Of a stretch of 64,000 bases of DNA, positions 24,973-32,511 are shown piece after piece. Source of the stretch: JAVVEG01 sp032251455. Its GTDB lineage: Bacteria > Pseudomonadota > Gammaproteobacteria > Pseudomonadales > Pseudohongiellaceae. How positions within the stretch are numbered: position 1 is the stretch's first letter; each line of letters opens with the position of its first letter. A model generated the notes under the pieces. It did not search any database and was not told the DNA's origin. It saw only the letters and a list, made by a program, of their open reading frames with translations. A program made the position numbers and the translations under genes. The stretch is taken from the NCBI GenBank assembly GCA_032251455.1, contig JAVVEG010000008.1, positions 62,001 through 126,000 of the forward strand. Direction: 5' to 3'.

Positions 24973-26484
24973 TTACCAGGCGCCTGGCGCGTGCAGCATG
25001 TCGTTGTGCTGCTCATCAGCATCATGTCCCCGATCGCCACGCCAGGCGCTGCCGGGTCTGGGCACTGGGATGAAGTCGCCTTCCACGACATCCATGTCAG
25101 CGGCCGCATCGGCCAGCACGATGGCGATGGCCGAGTCGCCGTGGCGCACACCCGCCTGGTCAGTCTTGCTCTTAGGCAGCCGGGCCACCCCATTAACCAT
25201 GCGGAACGCACGATGGTCTTCGACCACATCATCGTGCTGGGGGATCGTGATCGTTCGATCTTCAAACCGGGCCTTGTAGCGCGGCATGTGCTGCCGGTAC
25301 CAGTCTTCGGTAAACCTGACCTGGTCAACCAGGGATCCCCAGCGATCAAATGCCGATTCGGCGATGTAGCTGCCATTGCCTCCCGCGTCAATCCCGACGC
25401 CGGATAAGCGGGGCAGCCGGTCACCCACAGCAAACAGCACCTGCTCTTGCTGCTTGTGCGGCATGTTGTGCATCTCGACCAGTAGCGGCACGCGCCGGCT
25501 CAGATCGGGTTGCACTGATATGGGCGCGATGACTGACATGTCACTGCTGCGGGCAAAGTCCATCCCCAGCGCATGGCGCAGCTGCGGATCGAGACCCGTG
25601 GCCAGGTGTGGCAGCAGCTCTTCGCGTATCCAGTCCTCGATCTGCGCCGCGCGGGCCGGCTCAGGGGCGCTGTTGAATGCCTTGTCGCCGACGAACCGGA
25701 TCACTGGCGCGGGCGCGGTACAGGACTCGATCAGGGCGCGGGTCAGGTAGGCCCCGCCTCCCATTGCCGGCACACAGAAAAGCTCCTCGGCCTCGTTGGG
25801 CCGGTAGCGCCGGATGAGCTGCTCACGCCAGTCGCTCTCGCCGATCGCGCTCCATGACTGCCCGGTCACCTGGCAGATGCGGCGGTACAGGCCATCGGCG
25901 ATGGCATCATCCAGAGTCACCCGGTGCAGCGAGTAATCATAGCGCCCGGCGCGAATATCGTTGATCAGTCCGTTGAACGGATTCTCCTGGCCGTTGTGCG
26001 TGCTGATAATCCGGATGTTCCCGCCCCACATCGTCATCGCCATCGCGCTCTTGAGTAGCTCTTCGATGTTGTCCACGAAGGCGGCTTCATCGATCACCAG
26101 TCGTTCGCCTGGGCGGCCCTTGGAGCGCAGATTGCGCGGATTACTGGAGAAGGTGTGTATCGAGTGCCCGGAATCAAAATGGATGGTGTACGTTAATATC
26201 TGGCGATCATCCTCCTGGATCACTGACTCCTCAATGGCGCTGGCGGCCGCCTGGAACGCTCTGGCCCAGGCAGCACAATCCTGGATGAATCCTGATGTCA
26301 TTTCCTTATCGTAGGAGATGTAATACACGTTGGCGCCGCCTTGCGCCGCCGCATGCAGCACAGCATCAGCAGCCTCGGCGTATGACAGGCCGATGCGCCG
26401 GGATTTTTCGATTATTTTGACCGGCGCACGGTCCTCGATCCAGCGCTGCTGATAGGGCAGCAAAATGGCAGTGGATCCGCTCAT
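24973..26484 (-). CDS. Terminase large subunit (Mu gp28-like)
   Basis: A 503-aa packaging motor. The ATPase part has the degenerate Walker A EKSRRIGLS and the Walker B ERLVIDEAAF, with ISTHNGQENPF as the coupling motif. The nuclease part shows ALGMDFARSSDMSVIAPI and VGIDAGGNGSY with acidic metal ligands. As in Mu, it should drive headful packaging from integrated copies. It overlaps the gp27-like gene by 4 bp. Confidence 0.95.
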   Translation of the reverse strand: MSGSTAILLPYQQRWIEDRAPVKIIEKSRRIGLSYAEAADAVLHAAAQGGANVYYISYDKEMTSGFIQDCAAWARAFQAAASAIEESVIQEDDRQILTYTIHFDSGHSIHTFSSNPRNLRSKGRPGERLVIDEAAFVDNIEELLKSAMAMTMWGGNIRIISTHNGQENPFNGLINDIRAGRYDYSLHRVTLDDAIADGLYRRICQVTGQSWSAIGESDWREQLIRRYRPNEAEELFCVPAMGGGAYLTRALIESCTAPAPVIRFVGDKAFNSAPEPARAAQIEDWIREELLPHLATGLDPQLRHALGMDFARSSDMSVIAPISVQPDLSRRVPLLVEMHNMPHKQQEQVLFAVGDRLPRLSGVGIDAGGNGSYIAESAFDRWGSLVDQVRFTEDWYRQHMPRYKARFEDRTITIPQHDDVVEDHRAFRMVNGVARLPKSKTDQAGVRHGDSAIAIVLADAAADMDVVEGDFIPVPRPGSAWRGDRGHDADEQHNDMLHAPGAW

Positions 26485-27050
26485 CCAGACAGGCCCTCCA
26501 GGATCGCGGCACGCATGGCCTGTATACCATCGGCTGACACGCCGGCTTTTCTGGCTGCCGCGGTGCCGGCATCGACCGCTTCCTGCGCGGCCTGGCGCCT
26601 GATCTCCTGCTCGCGCTTGACGTTCTCGCTGGCAGCGCGCTCAAGACGGGCAACTGACAAAGACAGATGTTTGAGCTGGTCGATCACGGCCGGCAGCGAT
26701 TCGGCGGTCAGCTCACCTTCCTGCAGTTTGAGCGTCAAATCAAACGCCAAGGTGCGCAGCATCTCGTTAACCAGGTGTCCCAGTTTCCCCTGAGGGGCGG
26801 CGCCCAGCTTTGCAATCCACACCTCGGCAACAGCCCGGGACTGCTGCAGGCGCTGACCCACATCGCGCATTTTCAGATCATAGCGGTTCACCGCATGACG
26901 GCTGATCGGCTGATCGGCACCGACATCGGCCAGCAGCGCATTGAGCCGCTCGGTCGCCTCGGTTTGGGTGATGCCTGGGTCGCGCAACCAGGTGTGCAGT
27001 GCTTCGCGCGCCTGGGCGGGCAGCTGATCGATCGTTGACGGCCTGCTCAT
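26481..27050 (-). CDS. Mu gp27-like protein, probable small terminase (DUF3486)
   Basis: A 189-aa protein of the DUF3486/Mu gp27 family. The N-terminal segment (STIDQLPAQAREALHTWLRD, then ERLNALLADVG) looks like a DNA-binding domain, followed by long helices. By its place just before the large terminase it is probably the small terminase subunit that recognises the phage end. Confidence 0.9.
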   Translation of the reverse strand: MSRPSTIDQLPAQAREALHTWLRDPGITQTEATERLNALLADVGADQPISRHAVNRYDLKMRDVGQRLQQSRAVAEVWIAKLGAAPQGKLGHLVNEMLRTLAFDLTLKLQEGELTAESLPAVIDQLKHLSLSVARLERAASENVKREQEIRRQAAQEAVDAGTAAARKAGVSADGIQAMRAAILEGLSG

Positions 27051-27343
27051 TGTCCGGGCCCGGGGCGTGCAACGCCTGGTATCTGCGCCCGACCGGCGGC
27101 AACGTCCTGGCCCCGATCATTCAATCGGGCTACCTGGATATCACCCTGACTCACCAGGGTGATCAGGCCCTGCTCGGCCAGCCACGCTAGATCCACCCGC
27201 AGGCGATCAGCTGACACATCGTGGCCGACGCACCGCAGCAGCTCGCGCAGCACATACTCGTTGTGGGCATAGCCTGCATCGCACTCCAGCGCCCGCAGAA
27301 TGTCCAGCCGCAGCGCGGCATTGATGACATCTTGATAACTCAT
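27047..27343 (-). CDS. Mu gp26-like winged-helix protein
   Basis: A 98-aa protein in the gp26 slot, with a winged-helix look (LRLDILRALECDAGYAHNEY, then LRVDLAWLAEQGLITLVSQG). Family members are found beside the packaging genes of Mu-like phages. A regulatory or packaging role is possible, not shown. Confidence 0.8.
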   Translation of the reverse strand: MSYQDVINAALRLDILRALECDAGYAHNEYVLRELLRCVGHDVSADRLRVDLAWLAEQGLITLVSQGDIQVARLNDRGQDVAAGRAQIPGVARPGPGQ

Positions 27344-27687
27344 CGATTTTTGCCCCCTTGGTTGAGCAGGTAGTCGTTGATCAGATTGAGCGTGCGATTG
27401 ATACCGGTCAGCTCCCCGGACAGCTTGCTCAGTGTCTTGTCCACGTCATTGACCTTGCGGTAAATCTCTGCCAGATCGTTGTGTCCCGGCAGGTGTTTGA
27501 TCTCACCCTCAATGCCGTCCAGACGCCGATCAATGGTGCCCATGCGCTCGTGTGCGGCATCGATAGCCGCCTGGGTCGCCTTGGTGCGACCAGTCCACCA
27601 GACGTACACCGACACACCCGCCATGAAGAGCACCTGCAGCACATCAAACGCAAACCGCGCCACGCCCCAATCGATCTGTTCCATCAT
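27340..27687 (-). CDS. Mu gp25-like membrane protein (DUF2730)
   Basis: A 115-aa protein of the DUF2730 family. One N-terminal membrane helix (FAFDVLQVLFMAGVSVYVWW) is followed by a long coiled coil (IDRRLDGIEGEIKHLPGHND, then KLSGELTGINRTLNL). It lies in the gp25 position between the lysis genes and packaging. The role is unknown. It overlaps both neighbours by 4 bp. Confidence 0.85.
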   Translation of the reverse strand: MMEQIDWGVARFAFDVLQVLFMAGVSVYVWWTGRTKATQAAIDAAHERMGTIDRRLDGIEGEIKHLPGHNDLAEIYRKVNDVDKTLSKLSGELTGINRTLNLINDYLLNQGGKNR

Positions 27688-27911
27688 GCCGCTCCCAGCG
27701 TCTTCAGCTTATGTTCCTGCGCCGCCTGGCAATGCACGCACAAGTGCGTGTTTATCGCCTGGCGCCGCGCCAGTGGTATGTCATCACCGCACTCGCTGCA
27801 GGTCTCCATCGGCAGCGATGTCACCGCAGGCCGGGCACGGTGCCGGTGCAATGCGGCATCCAGTTCCATCTGCGCAAGGCGCGCCGCCTGCTCAAAATGC
27901 ACTTCATCCAC
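27684..27911 (-). CDS. DksA/TraR-family C4 zinc finger protein
   Basis: A 75-aa DksA/TraR C4-type protein with CSECGDD and HLCVHCQ as the four zinc-binding cysteines. TraR-like proteins bind the secondary channel of RNA polymerase and mimic ppGpp/DksA effects, so it could shift host transcription late in infection. The start is set at GTG 27911 because a GGGGGGA ribosome-site run precedes it; an ATG at 27941 is possible but lies deeper in the o-spanin gene. Confidence 0.85.
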   Translation of the reverse strand: MDEVHFEQAARLAQMELDAALHRHRARPAVTSLPMETCSECGDDIPLARRQAINTHLCVHCQAAQEHKLKTLGAA

Positions 27912-28167
27912 AGCTATCCCCCCATGTCTGGATAGCAGCAAGCCGCTGCCAGCCGCGCTGAGCCCAGCGATGCAGGCGCGTGATGTACAGCGACACGTCT
28001 CGCTGCGTGTACTGGCCGCTGGGCACTGCCGGCGGCTGCTCGACAGTGAGCAGGCCAGGCGGTACCCGGCAGATCACCGGCGCTGGCACCACCACCGGCG
28101 GCGGAGGCTGTTCTGGCAGCTGCGCGGCGCAACCGGTCAGCAGTAGCATGCCGATCGCTCTGATCAT
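27904..28167 (-). CDS. o-spanin (Rz1-like lipoprotein)
   Basis: An 87-aa small lipoprotein with the signal IGMLLLTGCAAQ (lipobox LTGC) and a proline run (EQPPPPVVVPAP), typical of outer-membrane spanin subunits. It follows the i-spanin with a 4-bp overlap. Together the two should join inner and outer membranes and disrupt the outer membrane in lysis. Confidence 0.85.
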   Translation of the reverse strand: MIRAIGMLLLTGCAAQLPEQPPPPVVVPAPVICRVPPGLLTVEQPPAVPSGQYTQRDVSLYITRLHRWAQRGWQRLAAIQTWGDSCG

Positions 28168-28577
28168 GGCGAGTCACTCATCTGGCGCAGCTCACTCAGT
28201 GTGTCTCTGAGCACGGGGGCGACCGGGCCGTCATCGGATTCGGGCGCGGCTTCGATGCGCTGCTCCTGGACGGCGCCCGCCGCATCCTGCGCGGCAAGCT
28301 CGGCCTGCAGCCGACTGACCGACTCGCGCGCTGCGGCCTCGATCGCCTCCATGCGCTGCAGCCGGGCCGCACTGGCTTCGGCAGCGGCGCGCCATTCATC
28401 GCGCGATTGAATGGTGGCGGTCAACGTGGCTTGCTGTGTGTTGATCACGCCCTCAAGTTTGCCCGCGCGCCACTGGCCATAAAACCAGACAGCGCCACCC
28501 AGCACGATGCTCAGGATGGCGCCGCTACCCAGGCGGCGCAGTGCTGCACCGCCCAGCAGTCGCATCAACCAGGCCAT
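28164..28577 (-). CDS. i-spanin (Rz-like)
   Basis: A 137-aa protein with one N-terminal membrane helix (LGSGAILSIVLGGAVWFYGQ) and a long periplasmic coiled coil (AAAEASAARLQRMEAIEAAA, then RESVSRLQAELA). This is the layout of an inner-membrane spanin. ATG 28577 has GGAGG 8 bp upstream and overlaps the transglycosylase end by 13 bp. Confidence 0.88.
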   Translation of the reverse strand: MAWLMRLLGGAALRRLGSGAILSIVLGGAVWFYGQWRAGKLEGVINTQQATLTATIQSRDEWRAAAEASAARLQRMEAIEAAARESVSRLQAELAAQDAAGAVQEQRIEAAPESDDGPVAPVLRDTLSELRQMSDSP

Positions 28578-29185
28578 GTGCAAACCTCCGTGCCTCGCCA
28601 CCCTGCGCCCAGATAACGGGCATGCAGCTCGCCCAGTATCCGGCGCGGATAGTGACGGTTCTCCTGCATGGCCCACTCGGCGCGCTCGGAGTGATATTCC
28701 ACGTGGCCGAACCAGCGGGTGTTGTCACACTGTCCGCTGGCGGTGCACAAACGACGATCCCGATCGATCCAACCCGGGCCGCCGTTATAGCCGGACAGCA
28801 CAAAGGCCCATCGGTCGCACTCAGTGTGCGCCGGCAGGGCCTGCCTGTCGTAGATGTGGCGGTTATAGCGAGCCAGGGCGGCCAGGGCGGCATCGGGGTT
28901 GAAGGCAGCATCCGGCGGGATGTCTTTGTAAGTGCGTGAGAGCCAGGCAATTGTGTCCGGGGTGAACTGGGCCAGCCCGCCTGCGTACGGACTGCGGGCA
29001 TCGGCGCGCCAGCTGCTCTCCTGGTGTACCTGGGCGGCCAGCAGCGCGGCAGGGGCAGGCAGCCCGAACTCGCGTTGGGCGATCGCTGTCAGTGTGTGCT
29101 GGTAGCGCCAGGCAGTGGCGGGTATCTCTGCTGCGGCCGCCGCTTGCGAGGCAATTAGCAGCAGTAGCCATGCGAGCTTCTTCAT
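28565..29185 (-). CDS. Lytic transglycosylase endolysin with signal sequence
   Basis: A 206-aa SLT-fold enzyme that cleaves the glycan strands of peptidoglycan. The catalytic Glu is in AAQVHQESSW, followed by GGLAQFTPDTI and LSGYNGG, the usual SLT motifs. The first 20 residues form a signal or signal-anchor peptide, so export may depend on the Sec system with the holin acting as trigger. It lies between holin and spanins with short overlaps. Confidence 0.92.
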   Translation of the reverse strand: MKKLAWLLLLIASQAAAAAEIPATAWRYQHTLTAIAQREFGLPAPAALLAAQVHQESSWRADARSPYAGGLAQFTPDTIAWLSRTYKDIPPDAAFNPDAALAALARYNRHIYDRQALPAHTECDRWAFVLSGYNGGPGWIDRDRRLCTASGQCDNTRWFGHVEYHSERAEWAMQENRHYPRRILGELHARYLGAGWRGTEVCTWPG

Positions 29186-29505
29186 ACGCCCAGACTCATC
29201 GAGACCAGCGCTGCAGCGACGATGATGGCGCGACGCAGGGTGGCCAGATCTAGCCTATAATCCGGCGGGCCTCCAAGGCCTCCGCCGCCGAGCAGTGTAT
29301 GCGGGCGGGCATACGGGAAGAGGCAGCGATCGACCCAATACCCCAGGTAGGCGCCCAGCGCCAGTTTGCTCAGCGACCACACCAGCACGCCGATCTGGTA
29401 AGGGGCTATTGTCGCGACGATAGTTATGGCTATAATGGCCACCACCAGCGCCGGCCAGGCACGTAGCTTATCCGGTACCGTGGCGAACAGGGATTTTAGG
29501 TTCAT
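29182..29505 (-). CDS. Probable holin
   Basis: A 107-aa small membrane protein with helices at about residues 15-32 (ALVVAIIAITIVATIAP), 36-55 and a C-terminal one (AIIVAAALVSMSLGV). It is the first gene of the lysis operon and directly precedes the endolysin, which supports a holin. ATG 29505 has GAGG 8 bp upstream. No exact holin family is claimed. Confidence 0.78.
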   Translation of the reverse strand: MNLKSLFATVPDKLRAWPALVVAIIAITIVATIAPYQIGVLVWSLSKLALGAYLGYWVDRCLFPYARPHTLLGGGGLGGPPDYRLDLATLRRAIIVAAALVSMSLGV

Positions 29506-29558
29506 TGGCGCATCCTCGTGCAGATAGTAGGGACAAAAAGAGTGTCTTTTCCGCAACA

Positions 29559-29604
29559 AAGGTAGCGCACCGCTCATCACGCCAGAAGCTGAAGCGCTTC
29601 AGCT
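29559..29604 (-). promoter_or_regulatory. Candidate Mor-dependent promoter for lysis operon
   Basis: A perfect 18-bp palindrome (AGCTGAAGCGCTTCAGCT, 29587-29604, centre 29595.5) lies 35 bp past the mor gene. A TACCTT box at 29559-29564 is 34 bp downstream of the centre, so the inferred start is about 44 bp from the dyad centre, like Mor at Mu Pm. The -10 is poor, as expected for an activated promoter. Confidence 0.6.
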
Positions 29605-29639
29605 GGCAGCACAAAAAATCATTAGATTTACGTAATCGC

Positions 29640-30263
29640 TCAGGCACCAAACAGCTGCAGCTGGGGCGCCGGGTTTGTGCTGGTGGCCTGTTGTCTGGCC
29701 AGGATCGAATAGATCTGGCGCTCAGTGAGCGCATATCGTCTGGCCAGGGCGGCCACACTCATGCCAGCGGCCTGCTGGCGGCTGATCTCTTTGTCTCTGG
29801 CCGAGCGCACGGCTTTGGCACACACGGGGATAACGACGGACTCGCGAGCGTAGTGGGCGCTGAGCTTGTCCAGTGCATCACGCGGCAGCAGTTCGGCCAG
29901 GTGATGATCGGTGCCGACCTGATCCGGTATGTAGACCCGCGTGCCGGCATAGGCTTGGACAATGCGCAGGGCGTGGCTGATGCCGATCACATCGGCGATC
30001 TCGCGCACCACAGCGGGCATATCCTGCGTGTCCAGCTGGTCGGTTTCCGGCTGCTGAGCCAGTGCTTCTTTGCCACGGGCGGTGATCGATGCCCGCTCAC
30101 CCTTGGCGTACACAAACAGATATGAGTTGTCAGCCAGCTCGCGCACAATGTTGTGCGCATGCGACTGGTCACCGGCAAGCCAGAGCGCGCCGGAACGGAT
30201 CAGGCCGCCCTGGCTGTCCGCGGCGTAAGCCGCGCTGAGTGCTCTGGTTTGCGCTGGAGTCAT
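29640..30263 (-). CDS. Mor/C-type late transcription activator with extra N-terminal domain
   Basis: A 207-aa protein. The C-terminal about 90 residues (LPRDALDKLSAHYARESVV, then KEISRQQAAGMSVAALARRY and ALTERQIYSIL) are the Mor family DNA-binding region. It should bind dyads and recruit RNA polymerase to late promoters. The N-terminal about 80 residues (ALSAAYAADSQGGLIRSGAL) are not in Mu Mor (129 aa) and look like a small winged-helix domain. No second mor/C gene was found, so this one may control all late operons. Confidence 0.88.
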   Translation of the reverse strand: MTPAQTRALSAAYAADSQGGLIRSGALWLAGDQSHAHNIVRELADNSYLFVYAKGERASITARGKEALAQQPETDQLDTQDMPAVVREIADVIGISHALRIVQAYAGTRVYIPDQVGTDHHLAELLPRDALDKLSAHYARESVVIPVCAKAVRSARDKEISRQQAAGMSVAALARRYALTERQIYSILARQQATSTNPAPQLQLFGA

Positions 30264-30433
30264 ATCAGCTTCCTTTGCTCCATGAGGGTGCGCGCCTCAT
30301 CACTGAACGTGACGATCTCCTTGTCTGCCAGCCAGGTGATGTACCCCGGATCGTCATGGATCACATCTTCGAGCTGCTCGCCCCGGTGTTTGCCGAAGGT
30401 GAATTCATCTTCAAGGTTCATCTGTTCACGCAT
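30260..30433 (-). CDS. Small DUF3820/exonuclease-X-C-like protein
   Basis: A 57-aa protein. FTFGKHRGEQLEDVIHDDPG followed by YITWL is like the short domain (FGKYKGxxLxDVPxxYxxWL) found in DUF3820 proteins and at the end of some exonucleases. It starts inside the end of gemA (ATG 30433, with GGAG upstream) and overlaps mor by 4 bp. The precise function is unknown. Confidence 0.75.
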   Translation of the reverse strand: MREQMNLEDEFTFGKHRGEQLEDVIHDDPGYITWLADKEIVTFSDEARTLMEQRKLI

Positions 30434-31025
30434 CAATGCTCTCCTGCAGTTGATTGCCCACGTGCTCCAGTGCCGCGCGCAGATCCGGGACTCGACGCGC
30501 CCAACCTTTGCGCAGGCCTGGCATCTCAGCCTCCAGTTGCTCCCGGGTCTTGCCCAGGTGCAGCAGGTTTTCATCCAGCGCGGCCAGCAGTTGCCGCTTC
30601 TGCTGCTCGGCCAGCAGCGCCATCAGCACGGCGCGCAGATCCTCGGTGGTGCGCAGCCAGGCTGCCCGGGCGATGCCGCACTGGCGCCTGGCGATGCCAT
30701 CGGCATAAGACCAAGGCGCTTTGAGCTCGGCCAGGATGGCTTCAATCTTCTGCAACATCGGCTCGCTGTTAATATTGTGCGGCCTGCCCGGGTAGCTGCC
30801 GCGCCGCTTACCACCTGACCAGCCCATCGCGCGCAAATGCTCAAGCACGGCGCGGCGCCCGCCCGCATCCAGATCCCTGGCCGAGCTGACACGGGCCAGC
30901 GTAAAGAGCATGCTGCGGTAGGCGCTACCGGGATCCGGGTCGGATGTGTCCATCCCCAGCGCAGTGGCGCCCATGTGGATGCGGGCCAGCTCGGCGCGCC
31001 GAGGATCTGATTTAGTCTGCTTCAT
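30426..31025 (-). CDS. gemA: Regulatory protein GemA (Mu gp16-like)
   Basis: A 199-aa protein of the GemA/DUF1018 family. The N-terminal block (RRAELARIHMGATALGMD, then SAYRSMLFTLARVSSARDL) and GGRRAVLEHLRAMGWSGGKR are typical. In Mu, GemA alters host gene expression and replication-related functions. It overlaps the preceding gene by 4 bp and the small DUF3820-like gene by 8 bp. Confidence 0.9.
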   Translation of the reverse strand: MKQTKSDPRRAELARIHMGATALGMDTSDPDPGSAYRSMLFTLARVSSARDLDAGGRRAVLEHLRAMGWSGGKRRGSYPGRPHNINSEPMLQKIEAILAELKAPWSYADGIARRQCGIARAAWLRTTEDLRAVLMALLAEQQKRQLLAALDENLLHLGKTREQLEAEMPGLRKGWARRVPDLRAALEHVGNQLQESIDA

Positions 31026-31243
31026 GAGTCATCTCGTACAGCTGTCTGACCAGGCTTTTTGCGCAGCTTGGCCATGCGGCATTTCACTGCCCGCGCCACT
31101 GTTTTTTGCAAGCAGGGCACCTTCAGGGCAGCCTCGCATTGCTCAAGCGTGGTGAAGCGCTTGACGTCATAGATGCGCGACTCAGCATCAGTGACCTGGA
31201 CTATATGACCTTCGTGGTAATCCCTGATGAAAGGGTTTTTCAT
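31022..31243 (-). CDS. Small hypothetical early protein
   Basis: A 73-aa protein between gam and gemA, tightly overlapping both. It is basic (KCRMAKLRKKPGQ at the C-terminus) with a beta-rich first half (HIVQVTDAESRIYDVKRF). No family is recognised. Confidence 0.6.
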   Translation of the reverse strand: MKNPFIRDYHEGHIVQVTDAESRIYDVKRFTTLEQCEAALKVPCLQKTVARAVKCRMAKLRKKPGQTAVRDDS

Positions 31244-31776
31244 GCTGCCGCCTCCTGCTCTGCTTTCTCGGCCTCGGCCAGCAGCGCTGAGACCAGCCGG
31301 TCGACTTCGTCATCGACCGCCTTGATCACAACCACATCCTCATCATCGCTCAGCGAGATCCCCAGCCGCTTCAGGTCAGCGGCAGACAGGTCATACACGG
31401 CCTGCTTGTACACGCTCTCGCGTCGGCGGATCAGCAGCTCGGCCTGGTCATCGGGCAGCTTTTTGCGGATCCGGGCGATCACCGCCTCCTCATCGTCCAT
31501 CTCTACGCGCCCGGGCTGCTTGCGGTAGCCGACGCGCACGCCGGAAAAGGTGCGCGTTTTGGGTTTGCTGAACAGATCGGGCGATTGTTCAAGCGCCGCA
31601 TGCAGCGCGGCGTGCTGGTCTGCCGTGCGTCTGACAGCAGTGCGGATTTGTGGCAGCGCGGGCCTTTTGAGCTCTTCCAGGCGGGCCTGTAGCGCGGCCA
31701 CCAGTTCAGCCAGGGCGGCCCTGGCGTCGGCGTAGTCACGGGTTAGTTTTTCAATCTGCTCTAAGTTCACGGTCAT
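31240..31776 (-). CDS. gam: Host-nuclease inhibitor Gam
   Basis: A 178-aa Mu Gam-like protein that binds DNA ends and shields infecting DNA from exonucleases, a relative of bacterial Ku. Long N-terminal helices are followed by FSGVRVGYRKQPGRVE and IRRRESVYKQAVYDLSAADL, typical of the family, and an acidic region (SLSDDEDVVVIKAVDDEVD). GAGG lies just before ATG 31776. Confidence 0.93.
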   Translation of the reverse strand: MTVNLEQIEKLTRDYADARAALAELVAALQARLEELKRPALPQIRTAVRRTADQHAALHAALEQSPDLFSKPKTRTFSGVRVGYRKQPGRVEMDDEEAVIARIRKKLPDDQAELLIRRRESVYKQAVYDLSAADLKRLGISLSDDEDVVVIKAVDDEVDRLVSALLAEAEKAEQEAAA

Positions 31777-31930
31777 CAAACCTCTTGAGTTTTCCAGTAA
31801 TTAAAGTAGTTGCCCTCCCCGGAAGGTCGGGGCGCCTTAACATCTCCGGGCCAGAGCGCCTGCCCTTTCACAGGAGTCAGTCGCAGTCTTTTTTTATCGA
31901 GGTTCCTCGACCGTCTTCCTCGTCAGCCTC
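31777..31930. other. Early intergenic region with palindrome, no gene
   Basis: The 154 bp hold the 14-bp palindrome TCGAGGTTCCTCGA (31897-31910), a T-run next to it, and two copies of CAGTCGCAG. No convincing gene is visible. It could carry a promoter or processing site for gam and the genes after it. Confidence 0.4.
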
Positions 31931-32251
31931 CTACGTAGGCAGTCGCAGCTGACCGATCAGGTCAGGCAGCGGGATCTGGCGCAGACGGGACTCGATGACC
32001 AGGCTGTGCATGGCCCGTGAGCGCAAAAAAGCACAGCACTCATCGAGCTCCTCGGCGGTCTGGGCAATGTAGTAGCCTGTGCTGGGAGTGCCACATACAG
32101 CAATCCCGTCTTCGCGCAGGGCGCTGATGGCCAGGCGTAGCTGGCGCTCGTTGATATCCAGGTGCATTGCCAGGGTTCTGGCACCCACCCCCCTGTCGCG
32201 GCCCGTGTGGCTGCACAGCACGCTGATCAGCTGGTCGCGTGTAGTGGTCAT
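31931..32251 (-). CDS. Hypothetical early protein with helix-turn-helix
   Basis: A 106-aa protein with an N-terminal HTH-like part (VGARTLAMHLDINERQLRLA, then ISALREDGIAVCG) of the kind seen in small DNA-binding phage proteins. The remainder is helical. It overlaps its neighbour by 4 bp. A regulatory role is inferred only. Confidence 0.65.
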   Translation of the reverse strand: MTTTRDQLISVLCSHTGRDRGVGARTLAMHLDINERQLRLAISALREDGIAVCGTPSTGYYIAQTAEELDECCAFLRSRAMHSLVIESRLRQIPLPDLIGQLRLPT

Positions 32252-32511
32252 GGCAGCACCCCGTCGACTTGCATAGCCCAGGACGCTTTCGTGTGCCGGA
32301 CAATCTCGATCACTTCAGGGTCAGCGTCCTCTGCCTGCAGCGCTGCCAGCAGGTGGTTGCGGGCATCGCCGAACCGGGTGGATGCAAATTCCCAACCCAA
32401 CTCCGCGGCGATCATATCGATCGGCCACGCCTTCAACTCCTGCGCCTCGATATCGGCAACCAACATGTCGCCGCGTGCCAGGGCGGTGTCGTCGTATCCA
32501 TAGATCTTCAT
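32248..32511 (-). CDS. Hypothetical early protein
   Basis: An 87-aa acidic protein (MKIYGYDDTALARGDMLVAD, then FGDARNHLLAALQAEDADPE) in the early operon with 4-bp overlaps at both ends. No family is recognised. Confidence 0.6.
   Translation of the reverse strand: MKIYGYDDTALARGDMLVADIEAQELKAWPIDMIAAELGWEFASTRFGDARNHLLAALQAEDADPEVIEIVRHTKASWAMQVDGVLP

Noticed and set aside
29587..29604. The 18-bp palindrome as a terminator for mor.
   Set aside because: No T-run follows on the minus strand, and the perfect dyad with a related copy before gene I fits an activator site better.
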